From Pseudomonadota bacterium (lineage in GTDB: Bacteria > Pseudomonadota > Gammaproteobacteria > Burkholderiales > Burkholderiaceae_F), in NCBI GenBank assembly GCA_021838715.1, contig JAKCCX010000001.1:98243-162242 (forward strand): DNA of 64,000 bases, read 5' to 3'. The notes under the pieces were generated by a model that was not told the DNA's origin, did no database searches, and saw only the letters and a list, made by a program, of their open reading frames with translations. The translations under genes and the position numbers were made by a program. Shown piece by piece: positions 1 through 10,542 of this stretch (positions within the stretch are counted from its first letter, which is position 1; every line of letters starts with the position of its first letter).

Positions 1-1436
<1,436 letters not shown>

Positions 1437-1514
1437 TCAGACGACGCCTTGCGTTGCCGTTTCGACACCCACGCCGGCTCCGACCCGGAACCGTTTGGGA
1501 ACATTGGCAACCCT

Positions 1515-1550
1515 AAACGAAAAACGGCCTGCCGGGTGAACGGCAGGCCG
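1515..1550 (-). terminator. intrinsic terminator after rpmA
   Basis: Positions 1525-1534 and 1541-1550 form a perfect 10-bp inverted repeat with a 6-nt loop. Read on the minus strand, the stem is followed directly by TTTTTCGTTT. This is a textbook Rho-independent terminator for the rplU-rpmA transcript. It sits 45 bp beyond the rpmA stop and 88 bp before the obgE start. Confidence 0.88.
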
Positions 1551-1595
1551 CCATCGGAAAAAGAACCCGCCGCGATGGGAACGCGATGTGGGCGA

Positions 1596-1871
1596 CTACG
1601 CGGCGACTTCGGCTGCGACCGGCTGGATATGCACCGACCGCCGGTTGCGCTCGCCGCCGACCGCAAAGCTGACGACACCATCCACCAGCGCGAACAGGGT
1701 GTAATCGCGGCCCGTTCCGACGTTGTCGCCGGCATGGAACTGCGTGCCGCGCTGGCGAACGATGATGCTGCCGGCGCGAACGGTTTCGCCGCCGTATGCC
1801 TTGACCCCAAGGCGCTTCGCTTTGGAGTCGCGGCCGTTGCGGGAAGAACCACCTGCCTTTTTATGTGCCAT
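1596..1871 (-). CDS. rpmA: 50S ribosomal protein L27
   Basis: L27 is a 50S subunit protein whose N-terminal tail reaches the peptidyl-transferase centre. The product has 91 residues and begins [16 protein letters not shown], the form that needs no N-terminal processing. The ATG at 1871 is chosen because this N-terminus is canonical; the frame is open further upstream. It follows rplU by 34 bp in one operon and is followed by a strong terminator. Confidence 0.96.
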   Translation of the reverse strand: MAHKKAGGSSRNGRDSKAKRLGVKAYGGETVRAGSIIVRQRGTQFHAGDNVGTGRDYTLFALVDGVVSFAVGGERNRRSVHIQPVAAEVAA

Positions 1872-1905
1872 AGCTACCTCGATGACGGATGCCGGAAGAT
1901 CGCGA

Positions 1906-2214
1906 TCAGGCGATCGATTCGATCTGGAGCTCCGTGTAGTTCTGCCGATGTCCCGCGTGCTTCTGGAAATGCTTACGCCGGCGCATCTTGAAAATCCGGA
2001 CCTTGTCGTGGCGACCATGGCCGACCACCGTGGCGACCACCGCCGCACCATCCACGAGCGGCGTACCGATGCGCACCTGGGCGCCATCGCCGACCGCGAG
2101 TACTTCGGAGAGCGTGAGTTGATCCCCGACCTCGCCCGGCAACGTCTCGACCTTGACGCGGTCGCCCGCGTTCACCCGATACTGTTTGCCGCCCGTTCGA
2201 ATCACCGCAAACAT
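1906..2214 (-). CDS. rplU: 50S ribosomal protein L21
   Basis: L21 binds 23S rRNA in the large subunit. The product has 102 residues beginning [14 protein letters not shown], the canonical L21 start; an upstream in-frame ATG would add seven residues that the family lacks. The C-terminal [16 protein letters not shown] basic segment is typical. It is the first gene of the minus-strand rplU-rpmA unit and is divergent from ispB, with 208 bp between the two starts. Confidence 0.96.
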   Translation of the reverse strand: MFAVIRTGGKQYRVNAGDRVKVETLPGEVGDQLTLSEVLAVGDGAQVRIGTPLVDGAAVVATVVGHGRHDKVRIFKMRRRKHFQKHAGHRQNYTELQIESIA

Positions 2215-2405
2215 GGCAACCCCATTCATTTTCAATCGGAAAGTTTTGGATTATCGCAGGACTCCGCGTCCGCCGTCAAGGAGACCTGCGCGGCGCCCGC
2301 GCCACGCAGCGGCAGGCAAGTACTGTTTACTATTTGCTATTCGTATGATGCCCGATTTTCCATGCCGGCCCGTCCGATTCCCTCGGCGGGCCGGTGCTTC
2401 ATCAA

Positions 2406-2411
2406 TATAAT
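2406..2411 (+). promoter_or_regulatory. candidate -10 box of ispB
   Basis: A perfect TATAAT lies 11 nt before the ispB ATG. No convincing -35 hexamer is seen 16-18 nt upstream, and no Shine-Dalgarno sequence lies between the box and the ATG. If used, the transcript would have a leader of only a few nucleotides. Confidence 0.45.
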
Positions 2412-2422
2412 TCCGGCCACCC

Positions 2423-3436
2423 ATGCAATCCGCCGTATCCGCCGCCACCGAAGCCGCCTCCTCCGCCCCCAACCCGCTGGCGGAGATCCTCGCGCCGATT
2501 CACGCCGACATGCGCGCCGTCGACGCGACGATCCGCGCGCGCCTCACCTCCGATATCGCGCTGATCGGAACCATCGGCGAACACATCATCGGCGGGGGCG
2601 GGAAACGCCTGCGTCCGGCGATCCTGCTGCTGATCGCCCGCGCCGCCGGCTACCCCGGGCAACATCACGTGCTGCTCGCCGCGGTGATCGAGTTCATTCA
2701 CACCGCGACCCTGCTGCACGACGACGTGGTCGACGAATCGGACCTGCGGCGCGGACGCCCCACCAGCAATGCCGCCTTCGGCAATGCGGCAAGCGTGCTG
2801 GTGGGCGACTTCCTGTACTCGCGCGCCTTCCAGATGATGGTCGAAGCGGGCAACATGCGCGTCATGCAGGTTCTTGCGGATGCGACGAACCGCATCGCCG
2901 AAGGCGAGGTTCTGCAACTGCTCAACATCCACGATCCCAGCGTCGATGAAGCCCGCTACCTGGAGGTGGTGGAGCGCAAGACCGCCACGCTCTTCGAGGC
3001 CGCGGCCCGGATCGGCGCAATCCTGAGCGGCGCCGACCCCGAGTGCGAGGAGGCCTGCGCGCGCTACGGCGCCGGACTCGGCACCGCGTTCCAGATGATC
3101 GACGACGTGCTCGACTATGACGGCACGGCGGAAACCATCGGCAAGCGCCTCGGCGACGACCTGCGGGAAGGGAAGCCGACGCTTCCGGTCATCCATGCCC
3201 TGCGCGTGGCGGACGGCGCCCAGCGCGCGCTCATGGTCGAAGCGATCCGCAACGGCAGCGGCGATTTCCTGGAAATCGCGCGCATCGTGCACGAACACGG
3301 GTCGATCGAGTACGTCCGGCAGCGCGCGCATACCCGCTCCGCCGAGGCGGCGGACGCCATCCGGATGCTGCCGCCGTCAACCCACCGCGACCGTCTGCTA
3401 GAATTAGCGTCTTTCGCGATGCGCCGGGACCGATAG
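2423..3436 (+). CDS. ispB: octaprenyl/polyprenyl diphosphate synthase
   Basis: Trans-prenyltransferase that makes the long isoprenoid side chain of ubiquinone from farnesyl diphosphate and isopentenyl diphosphate. The product has 337 residues. Both aspartate-rich motifs are present: LLHDDVVDESDLRRG (first) and QMIDDVLDYDG (second). GGGKRLRPAILLL near residue 53 is the substrate-binding stretch. The ispB/tRNA-Pro neighbourhood next to rplU-rpmA is typical of betaproteobacteria. The chain length made cannot be read from sequence alone. Confidence 0.93.
   Translation: MQSAVSAATEAASSAPNPLAEILAPIHADMRAVDATIRARLTSDIALIGTIGEHIIGGGGKRLRPAILLLIARAAGYPGQHHVLLAAVIEFIHTATLLHDDVVDESDLRRGRPTSNAAFGNAASVLVGDFLYSRAFQMMVEAGNMRVMQVLADATNRIAEGEVLQLLNIHDPSVDEARYLEVVERKTATLFEAAARIGAILSGADPECEEACARYGAGLGTAFQMIDDVLDYDGTAETIGKRLGDDLREGKPTLPVIHALRVADGAQRALMVEAIRNGSGDFLEIARIVHEHGSIEYVRQRAHTRSAEAADAIRMLPPSTHRDRLLELASFAMRRDR
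3399..3404 (+). promoter_or_regulatory. possible -10 box for tRNA-Pro
   Basis: TAGAAT (5 of 6 matches to TATAAT) inside the 3' end of ispB would start a transcript about 85 nt before the tRNA. The -35 region is poor, so the tRNA may simply be cotranscribed with ispB. Confidence 0.25.
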
Positions 3437-3496
3437 GCAACGGCGCAAGGTGAAGAACGATCGGATCCGGCGCACGCAACGGCCGGATCGTTCGGA

Positions 3497-3573
<77 letters not shown>

Positions 3574-3617
3574 CGGCTTGTTTTTTCGTTTCCGTCCCTC
3601 GTGTCCGTCACGTCGCG

Positions 3618-3962
3618 TCACAACGGACCCTGCGGACCCTGCGCACCGTCACCGGTGATGCCGAACTCCACCGGCAGCCGCACGTAGAACACGGAAACCT
3701 TCTCGTCGCGGATCCGCTGCAACAGCCGGTCCGCCTCCTCGTCCGTCACGGCAAATCCGACCTCGACCGGCAGATCCCCGGCCAGTTCAAGAAACTGCTG
3801 CTCGTGCAGCACGCCGTTGCGGCCGTAGCCGGCGATCGCCTGGAACGCCGACCCGCCGTGGATGCCGAGCTTGCGGGCGTTCTCGAGCAACCATTCGTAC
3901 GCGAGGATGCCGTGCAGGCGCCGCTTTTCCTGCACGTAGAACTTGAGATAACTGCCATGCAT
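3618..3962 (-). CDS. DUF190 family PII-like protein
   Basis: A 114-residue protein of the DUF190 family, which has a PII-like ferredoxin fold and is often found next to crcB. The start at 3962 is supported by AGGAGGT eight bases upstream. The sequence begins MHGSYLKFYVQEKRR and carries GIHGGSAFQAIAGYG, the typical family core. The C-terminal GAQGPQGPL tail comes from a small duplicated DNA segment. It lies 28 bp after crcB and is probably cotranscribed with it. A role as accessory to fluoride export is an inference from context. Confidence 0.85.
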   Translation of the reverse strand: MHGSYLKFYVQEKRRLHGILAYEWLLENARKLGIHGGSAFQAIAGYGRNGVLHEQQFLELAGDLPVEVGFAVTDEEADRLLQRIRDEKVSVFYVRLPVEFGITGDGAQGPQGPL

Positions 3963-3990
3963 GGGGACAACCTCCTTCCGTCGAAGCGGG

Positions 3991-4383
3991 TCAGGGCGCG
4001 ACCCGCGCAAGCGCCGCGACGATCGCGAAGCCGGCGCCCGTGAGCAGGAGCGAACCGCCCAGGTGCATGCCGATGGCACCCGCCGCCCAGGCAAACTCGC
4101 CGCGGCCGATCAGCGTGACGATTTCGGCAGAAAACGTCGAAAACGTGGTCAGTCCGCCCAGAAACCCCGTCACCGCGAACAGGCGCCACTCCGGCGCCAG
4201 GTTGGGATGACGATGGAAGAACGCCACCGCCAGCCCGACCAGCAGGCCGCCGAGCAGGTTGGCGGCCAGGGTCCCCAGCGGCACGGTCGGAAACACCGGG
4301 TTGAAGCGCAGACCCAGCCACCAGCGCAACCAGGCGCCGAATACGGCCCCGCCACCGACCGCCACAAAACCAAGCAGATTCAT
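3991..4383 (-). CDS. crcB: fluoride ion exporter CrcB (Fluc)
   Basis: Small dimeric membrane channel that exports fluoride. The 130-residue protein has four hydrophobic segments and the family motifs [16 protein letters not shown] and [15 protein letters not shown]. It precedes the DUF190 gene on the minus strand. No fluoride riboswitch is recognisable in the 150 bp upstream, and no good Shine-Dalgarno is seen; instead a 13-bp tandem repeat lies just before the start. Confidence 0.93.
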   Translation of the reverse strand: MNLLGFVAVGGGAVFGAWLRWWLGLRFNPVFPTVPLGTLAANLLGGLLVGLAVAFFHRHPNLAPEWRLFAVTGFLGGLTTFSTFSAEIVTLIGRGEFAWAAGAIGMHLGGSLLLTGAGFAIVAALARVAP

Positions 4384-4390
4384 ACCAACC

Positions 4391-4416
4391 GTTCCCGTGC
4401 GTCATTCCCGTGCGTC
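4391..4416. repeat. 13-bp tandem repeat upstream of crcB
   Basis: Two adjacent copies of a 13-bp unit, (G/A)TTCCCGTGCGTC, lie 8-33 bp before the crcB start codon; they differ at one position. They occupy the region where the ribosome binding site or an operator would be. The function is unknown. Confidence 0.7.
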
Positions 4417-4533
4417 GGCGGAGCGTTTGCGGACCTCCGCCCGCGAACGATCATATCCTGCACCCGGTACATGGTCACGCCATAATGCGGCTGCCGCCCC
4501 CGACTCCGGGGGACAACCGACCACCCGATCCTG

Positions 4534-5841
4534 ATGCCCGAGCATATTCCCTTGTGGGCGCACGTCCTCGCGCTCGCCTCCCTGCTGCTGGTTTCCGCGT
4601 TCTTCTCGATCGCCGAAACGGCGATGATGGCGATCAACCGGATCCGGTTGCAGCACCTCGTGCGCCAGGGCAACGTCCTCGCCCGCCACACCCAGGCACT
4701 GCTCGGCCGCACGGATCGCCTGCTCAGCGTCATCCTGATCGGCAACAATCTCGCCAACACCGCCGCGACCACCCTGGTCACGGCGATCGCGATCTACGAT
4801 TTCGGACTCCGGGAATGGGCCCTGGGGGCGGCGACCGTGGTCATCGCGTTCGTCATTCTGGTGTTCTCGGAGGTCACCCCGAAAATCATCGGCGCGACCT
4901 ATCCGGAGCCAATCGCGCTCGCGACGAGCGTCGTACTGCGTCCGATCCTGCAGGTCGCGGCGCCGGCCGTCTGGTTCGTCAACCTCTTCGTGCAGGCCAT
5001 CCTGCGCCTGCTCCGTATTGCCGGGTCGGCGGCGGGAAACGGCGGCGTCCGGTTGTCCCCGGAAGAACTGCGCACGGTGGTCCTGGAAGGATCGAGCTTC
5101 ATCCCCCACCAGCACCGCAGCATGCTGCTCAACGTCTTCGACCTCGAATCGCTGACGGTGGACGACATCATGACGCCCCGCGCCAGCATCGACGGGCTGG
5201 ATCTCGACCGGCCGGTCGGGGAATTGCTGGAACAGATCAAGACGAGCTACCACGGCGAACTCCCGGCGTACGACGGCGACGTCAGCCGGACGCTGGGAAT
5301 CCTCAGCCTGCGCAAGCTCCTGCCGGTCCTGGCGGCCGGGGCCGCCTCGCTGACCCGGGACCAGCTCCGGGGTCTGCTCGCCGAGCCGTACTGGATCCCG
5401 ACCGGAACCTCGCTGCTCCAGCAGCTCCAGATGTTCCAGGAAAACCGCCAGCACCTCGGCCTGGTCGTCGACGAATACGGCGACCTGCTCGGGCTCGTCA
5501 CGGTCGACGACATCGTCGAGGAGATCATCGGGGAGATCGCGCCGCCGCGGCCGGGCCTGGCCTCCGGGGCGGTCCGCTGGGGTCCGGCAGGCGATGCGGT
5601 GGTCGACGGCAGCATCTCGCTGCGCCTGCTCAACCGGCGGCTGGGCATCTCCCTGCCGCTCGGCGGCCCCAAGACGCTCAACGGACTGTTGCTGGAACGC
5701 CTGGAGCAGATTCCCGACGCCCCCTGCTGCGTCCGGTTTCCGGGATGCGCGGCGGAGATCCTTCAAACCCACGACCAGGCGGTGCGCAGCGTTCGGCTGA
5801 TCCGCGTTCCGGCGATGCCCGGTGCACCGGAAACACGGTAA
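4534..5841 (+). CDS. CNNM/CBS/CorC-domain transporter
   Basis: A 435-residue membrane protein of the HlyC/CorC (CNNM, DUF21) family, linked to Mg2+ or Co2+ transport. Residues 1-170 form the DUF21 domain with membrane segments and SIAETAMMAINR. A CBS-pair region follows around residues 205-330 (DDIMTPRASIDGLD, LGLVVDEYGDLLGLVTVDDIVEEI), then a C-terminal CorC_HlyC domain. The annotation as haemolysin in older records is misleading. Gene order relative to pilB is common in betaproteobacteria. The ion transported cannot be read from sequence. Confidence 0.88.
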   Translation: MPEHIPLWAHVLALASLLLVSAFFSIAETAMMAINRIRLQHLVRQGNVLARHTQALLGRTDRLLSVILIGNNLANTAATTLVTAIAIYDFGLREWALGAATVVIAFVILVFSEVTPKIIGATYPEPIALATSVVLRPILQVAAPAVWFVNLFVQAILRLLRIAGSAAGNGGVRLSPEELRTVVLEGSSFIPHQHRSMLLNVFDLESLTVDDIMTPRASIDGLDLDRPVGELLEQIKTSYHGELPAYDGDVSRTLGILSLRKLLPVLAAGAASLTRDQLRGLLAEPYWIPTGTSLLQQLQMFQENRQHLGLVVDEYGDLLGLVTVDDIVEEIIGEIAPPRPGLASGAVRWGPAGDAVVDGSISLRLLNRRLGISLPLGGPKTLNGLLLERLEQIPDAPCCVRFPGCAAEILQTHDQAVRSVRLIRVPAMPGAPETR

Positions 5842-5963
5842 GTTGGCGGCTGCTCGGCAATCCGCATCGAATCCGCTAAATTCCGGGGTTTGCGCGGCCA
5901 TCTCCTCGGTTCGCCGTTGGCGGAACGGGGCTATAACAGCCGCGAGACTCTGTCACCGAACCC

Positions 5964-7706
5964 ATGTCCGCGGCCACTCAGCTCAGCCCCGCAGCCGGCG
6001 CCCTTACGGGTCTGGCGCGTGCGCTCGTGCAGCAAGGAAAGCTGCGCCCGGACCGGGCGGAGGCGCTGGCACGCAAGGCGACCCAGAGCAACACCCAGTT
6101 CATCGATGAACTCGTCGCCGTCCGGGAAGTGACCGGACTCGCGCCGGCGACCATCGCCCGGTTCGCCGCCGACACCTTCGGGCACCCGCTCCTCGACCTC
6201 TCGGCGCTCGACGCCGACCAGTTGCCGAAGGACACGATCGATCGGAAACTCGTCGCGGGCCTGCGCATCCTCGCCTTGCGAAAGCGCGGCAACCGCCTTG
6301 CGGTCGCCGTTTCCGACCCGACGAACACCCAGGCGCTGGACCAGGTCAAGTTTCAGACGCAGCTCGCGCTCGACATCGTCGTCGTCGAGCACGACAAGCT
6401 GCTCCCTCTGATCGAAAAAAGCGCGCAATCCGCCTCGCAGGTGATCGAGAAGCTGATCGACGACGACGTCAGCTTCGATGACCTGCTCGCGGAAAACACG
6501 GCCGAACCGCAGACCGACGATTCCTCGACCGTCGAGGTCGACGACGCGCCCGTCGTCCGCTTCCTGCAAAAGCTGCTGCTCGATGCCATCGCCGAGGGCG
6601 CATCCGACCTGCACTTCGAGCCCTACGAGAAGTTCTATCGCGTCCGCTTCCGGGTCGACGGCATCCTGCGCGAGGTATCGCAGCCGCCGCTCGCGATCCG
6701 CGAGCGCCTGGTGACCCGCATCAAGGTCGTTTCGCGGCTGGACATCTCGGAGAAGCGCGTGCCCCAGGACGGCCGCATGAAGCTCGCCCTCTCGGGACAG
6801 CGCGCGGTGGACTTCCGGGTCAGCACGCTGCCCACGCTCTACGGCGAAAAGATCGTCATGCGGATCCTCGACGCCTCGCAGGCCAAGCTGGGGATCGACG
6901 CGCTGGGCTATGAACCGGACCAGAAGGAGTTGATGCTCCAGGCCATCCGGCGGCCGTACGGCATGGTCCTGGTCACCGGCCCGACCGGCAGCGGGAAGAC
7001 CGTCTCGCTCTACACCTGCCTGAACATCCTCAATCAGCCGGGGGTCAACATCTCGACGGCAGAGGATCCGGCGGAAATCCAGCTTGCGGGCATCAATCAG
7101 GTCAACGTCAACGAAAAGGCGGGGCTCACCTTCGCCAATGCGATGCGCGCATTCCTGCGTCAGGACCCCGACGTCATCATGGTCGGCGAGATTCGCGATC
7201 TGGAGACGGCGGACATCGCCATCAAGGCCGCCCAGACCGGCCACATGGTGATGTCGACGCTGCACACCAATGACGCCCCCGCGACCCTGGTGCGACTTGC
7301 CAACATGGGCGTCCCGGCGTTCAACATCGCGTCCTCGATCATCCTCATCACGGCGCAGCGCCTGGCCCGGCGCCTGTGCAGCTGCAAGCAGCCCGCGCCG
7401 GTCGACAAGGATGCGCTGCTCGCCGCCGGCTTTTCGGAAGCGGATCTCGACGGATCCTGGACGCTGTATCACGCGGTCGGCTGCGACCGCTGCAAGGGAA
7501 GCGGGTACAAGGGCCGGACCGGCATCTACCAGGTCATGCCGATCTCGGAGGCCACCCAGCACCTCATCCTGCACGGCGCCAACTCGATGGACATCGCCCG
7601 CCAGGCACAGCAGGAAGGCGTGCGCGACCTGCGGCAGTCGGGGCTGCTCAAGGTGAAGCAAGGAATCACCACCATCGACGAAGTGCTGGGATGCACGAAC
7701 GAATGA
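5964..7706 (+). CDS. pilB: type IV pilus extension ATPase PilB
   Basis: Hexameric ATPase that drives pilus extension at the inner membrane. The 580-residue protein has an N-terminal domain at about 1-150, then the secretion ATPase core: Walker A GPTGSGKT at 339-346, Walker B DPDVIMVGEIRD near 401-412 and His box STLHTND near 431-437. The zinc-binding cysteine pairs are CSC at 472/474 and CDRC at 507/510. It leads the pilB-pilC-pilD operon; a possible -10 TATAAC lies at 5932-5937. It differs from the second ATPase at 11.4 kb in having no 30-residue repeats. Confidence 0.96.
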   Translation: MSAATQLSPAAGALTGLARALVQQGKLRPDRAEALARKATQSNTQFIDELVAVREVTGLAPATIARFAADTFGHPLLDLSALDADQLPKDTIDRKLVAGLRILALRKRGNRLAVAVSDPTNTQALDQVKFQTQLALDIVVVEHDKLLPLIEKSAQSASQVIEKLIDDDVSFDDLLAENTAEPQTDDSSTVEVDDAPVVRFLQKLLLDAIAEGASDLHFEPYEKFYRVRFRVDGILREVSQPPLAIRERLVTRIKVVSRLDISEKRVPQDGRMKLALSGQRAVDFRVSTLPTLYGEKIVMRILDASQAKLGIDALGYEPDQKELMLQAIRRPYGMVLVTGPTGSGKTVSLYTCLNILNQPGVNISTAEDPAEIQLAGINQVNVNEKAGLTFANAMRAFLRQDPDVIMVGEIRDLETADIAIKAAQTGHMVMSTLHTNDAPATLVRLANMGVPAFNIASSIILITAQRLARRLCSCKQPAPVDKDALLAAGFSEADLDGSWTLYHAVGCDRCKGSGYKGRTGIYQVMPISEATQHLILHGANSMDIARQAQQEGVRDLRQSGLLKVKQGITTIDEVLGCTNE

Positions 7707-7719
7707 ACGAGGGAGTGTC

Positions 7720-8946
7720 ATGGCAACCGGTGTGATGGCCCGGCGGGATGCGGTTCGCGAGGCGATATTCCTGTGGGAAGGGCGGGACAAGAGCGGGCGC
7801 ATCGTCAAGGGAGAGATGCGCGCCGGCGGCGAATCCGTCGTGGCCGCATCGCTGCGGCGCCGCGGGATCCTGGCCACCAAGATCAAAAAGCAGTCGCTGC
7901 CGCGGGGGCGCCGGATTTCCGACAAGGACATCACCCTCTTCACGCGCCAGCTCGCCACGATGATGCGCGCGGGGGTTCCGCTGATGCAGTGCTTCGACAT
8001 CGTCGCCCGGGGGCATTCCAACCCGGCGGTGGGGCGCCTGCTGTCGGACATCCGGGCCGACGTCGAAACCGGAACCAGCCTGAACCAGGCGTTCCGGAAA
8101 TACCCGATGTATTTCGACGCCCTCTACAGCAACCTCGTCGCCGCGGGCGAGCAGGCGGGGATTCTGGACACCTTGCTCGACCGTCTCGCCACGTACCAGG
8201 AAAAGACCCTGGCGATCAAGGGCAAGGTCAAGAAAGCGATGTTCTATCCGGTGACGATCGTCCTGGTCGCCATCCTGGTGGTCTCGATCATCATGATCTG
8301 GGTCGTGCCGTCCTTCAAGCAGGTGTTCACGAGCTTCGGCGCCGACCTGCCCGCGCCGACCCTCATGGTCATCGCGATGTCGAATTTCTTCGTGAAGTAC
8401 TGGTACCTCCTGCTGTTCGGGAGTCTCGGCTTCGGATATTTCCTCCGTCAGGCCTGGAAGCGGTCGACCGCGGTCCAGGCCGCGGTCGACCGCATGCTGC
8501 TGCGGCCTCCGGTCATCGGTCCGCTGCTGAAGAAGTCGTCGATCGCGCGCTGGACCCGCACGCTGGCGACGACCTTTGCGGCGGGTGTTCCGCTGGTCGA
8601 AGCGCTGGACTCGGTCGGACCGGCCGCCGGCAACGCCGTCTTCAAGGAGGCGACGCGGCAGATCCAGACGGAAGTGAGCACCGGCACCAGCCTTGCGCAG
8701 GCGATGCAGAACTCGGGGGTTTTCCCGCCGATGGCGGTACAGATGACCGCCATCGGCGAAGAGGCCGGGGCGCTGGACTCGATGCTCAGCAAGGTGGCGG
8801 AGTATTTCGAGCGGGAAGTGGACGAGACGGTGGATGCGCTGGCGAGTCTGCTCGAGCCGATGATCATGGTCATCCTGGGCGTCATCATCGGCAGCATCGT
8901 CGTCGCGATCTACCTGCCGATCTTCAAGCTCGGCCAGGTCGTCTAA
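7720..8946 (+). CDS. pilC: type IV pilus inner-membrane platform PilC
   Basis: PilC is the polytopic platform protein that the PilB and PilT motors act on. The 408-residue product contains two GspF domains, DKDITLFTRQLATMMRAGVPL near 67-87 and a second copy near 270, with three long hydrophobic segments. The typical MIWVVPSFKQVF follows the first membrane span. It starts 13 bp after pilB with a GAGGGAG ribosome binding site. Confidence 0.95.
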   Translation: MATGVMARRDAVREAIFLWEGRDKSGRIVKGEMRAGGESVVAASLRRRGILATKIKKQSLPRGRRISDKDITLFTRQLATMMRAGVPLMQCFDIVARGHSNPAVGRLLSDIRADVETGTSLNQAFRKYPMYFDALYSNLVAAGEQAGILDTLLDRLATYQEKTLAIKGKVKKAMFYPVTIVLVAILVVSIIMIWVVPSFKQVFTSFGADLPAPTLMVIAMSNFFVKYWYLLLFGSLGFGYFLRQAWKRSTAVQAAVDRMLLRPPVIGPLLKKSSIARWTRTLATTFAAGVPLVEALDSVGPAAGNAVFKEATRQIQTEVSTGTSLAQAMQNSGVFPPMAVQMTAIGEEAGALDSMLSKVAEYFEREVDETVDALASLLEPMIMVILGVIIGSIVVAIYLPIFKLGQVV

Positions 8947-9011
8947 CCCGTAACCCACGCACGAAGTGCGGTGCCGCGCCCGGCACCGCACTTCCGCCCG
9001 ACCTCCTGCGC

Positions 9012-9857
9012 ATGCCGTTCCCCGTCGACACCCTCTTCGCCCTCGCCGCCACGGTCACCGGACTCATCGTCGGTTCGTTCCTGAACGTGGTGATCCACCG
9101 CCTGCCGCGGATGCTCGAAGCGCAGTGGGCTGCCCAGGCCGCCGAATTCACCGGCAATCCGATCGAGGAAAAGCCGGCGTTCAACCTCTGGGTCCCGGCA
9201 TCCCGTTGTCCGGCCTGCGGCACGCCCATCCGCATCCGGCACAACATTCCGCTGATTTCCTACCTGTTCCTGCGCGGGCGCTGTGCACACTGCGCCCAGC
9301 CGATCTCCGCCCGCTACCCGCTCGTCGAAGCGCTTACCGGTCTGCTGTCGTGGTGGGTCGCGGCCCATTTCGGCTGGGGCTGGCAGGGTGCGTCCGCCCT
9401 GGTGCTGGTCTGGACCCTGATCGCCGCGGCGGTCATCGACGCCGAAACGACGCTGCTGCCGGATACGCTCACGCTGCCGCTGCTCTGGGCCGGCCTGCTG
9501 CTCAACCTGCATGGCGTGTTCGCGCCGCTGCCCGAGGCGGTGATCGGCGCGAGCGTCGGCTATCTGAGCCTCTGGTCCATCTATTGGGCGTTCAAGCTGG
9601 TCACCGGGCGTGAGGGCATGGGCTATGGCGACTTCAAGCTGCTTGCGGCGCTGGGCGCCTGGATGGGGTGGAAGATGCTGCTGCCCATCATGCTCATGTC
9701 GTCGCTGACCGGCGCCGTCGCGGGAATCGGGTTGATCCTCCTCGCGCGGCGCGGACGACACATTCCCATCCCGTTCGGCCCCTATCTCGCCGTCGCCGGA
9801 TTCTTCGCCCTCCTCTACGGCCCGACGATCGCCGGCCGGTTCGGGCTGCCGCTGTGA
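9012..9857 (+). CDS. pilD: prepilin leader peptidase / N-methyltransferase PilD
   Basis: Membrane aspartic protease that cleaves and N-methylates type IV prepilins. The 281-residue protein begins MPFPVDTLFALAATVTGLIVG, has the four-cysteine zinc site CPAC...CAHC near residues 72-99, and the two catalytic aspartates in AAAVIDAET and GYGDFKLLA. The ATG at 9012 gives the canonical start although the frame is open upstream. Its stop overlaps the coaE start (GTGA). Confidence 0.95.
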   Translation: MPFPVDTLFALAATVTGLIVGSFLNVVIHRLPRMLEAQWAAQAAEFTGNPIEEKPAFNLWVPASRCPACGTPIRIRHNIPLISYLFLRGRCAHCAQPISARYPLVEALTGLLSWWVAAHFGWGWQGASALVLVWTLIAAAVIDAETTLLPDTLTLPLLWAGLLLNLHGVFAPLPEAVIGASVGYLSLWSIYWAFKLVTGREGMGYGDFKLLAALGAWMGWKMLLPIMLMSSLTGAVAGIGLILLARRGRHIPIPFGPYLAVAGFFALLYGPTIAGRFGLPL

Positions 9858-10519
9858 GCACGGTGCCGCGCCCCCAATCCGCCGCGGCGTTGCGTGTTGC
9901 GATCACCGGGGGCATCGGCAGCGGCAAGACCACGGCGGCGGCCGAGTTCGCGCGCCGGGGCGCCGGCGTGGTCGACGCCGATGCGATTTCCCGCGAGCTC
10001 ACCGCGGCCGGCGGAGCGGCCCTGCCGGACATCGTCGGGGCGTTCGGCCCGGACGCGATCGGCCCGGATGGTGCGATGGACCGCGCCCGCATGCGCGCGC
10101 GCGTCTTTGCGGATGCCGGCGAACGGCGGCGGCTCGAAGCCATCCTGCATCCGTGGATTGCGCGGATCGCCGCCGCACGCGCGCACGAGTTCGCGTCCCG
10201 CGGCACCTCCGTACTTCTCTTCGACATCCCGCTGCTCGTGGAATCGGGTCTGCTGCGCACCGCCCTCCCACCACACCGGATCCTGGTCATCGATTGCCCC
10301 GTCCACCGGCAGATCGAACGGACCATTGCGCGCGGCGCCCTCCGCCGCAGCGAGGTCGAAGCCATCATCGACGCGCAGGCACCGAGGACACGGCGTCTCG
10401 CCGTCGCCGACGACATTCTCGTCAACGACGGCGCCGCCGCCGATCTGTGCGCGCGGGTTGGGCGCCTGTGGGACGCCTATGCCGCGTCCGCGCCCGGCGT
10501 CCGGGACGACACCGCCTGA
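9854..10519 (+). CDS. coaE: dephospho-CoA kinase
   Basis: Catalyses the last step of coenzyme A synthesis, phosphorylation of dephospho-CoA. The 221-residue product has P loop GGIGSGKTT near residues 19-27, DADAISREL, and the lid/LLVESGL region typical of CoaE. The GTG at 9854 overlaps the pilD stop as GTGA, which suggests translational coupling; a second GTG at 9863 is an alternative. The pilD-coaE-zapD order is conserved in beta- and gammaproteobacteria. Confidence 0.93.
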   Translation: MSTVPRPQSAAALRVAITGGIGSGKTTAAAEFARRGAGVVDADAISRELTAAGGAALPDIVGAFGPDAIGPDGAMDRARMRARVFADAGERRRLEAILHPWIARIAAARAHEFASRGTSVLLFDIPLLVESGLLRTALPPHRILVIDCPVHRQIERTIARGALRRSEVEAIIDAQAPRTRRLAVADDILVNDGAAADLCARVGRLWDAYAASAPGVRDDTA

Positions 10520-10542
10520 CGCTGTGCTATCTTGCGTGTCGA

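Noticed and set aside
3464-3489. Hairpin GATCCGGC/GCCGGATC between ispB and tRNA-Pro
   Set aside because: No U-tract follows and the tRNA starts 8 bp later; it may assist processing but is not called a terminator.
4402-5901. Long open frames antisense to the CorC-type gene
   Set aside because: Shadow frames with low-complexity R/D/Q composition and no ribosome binding site.
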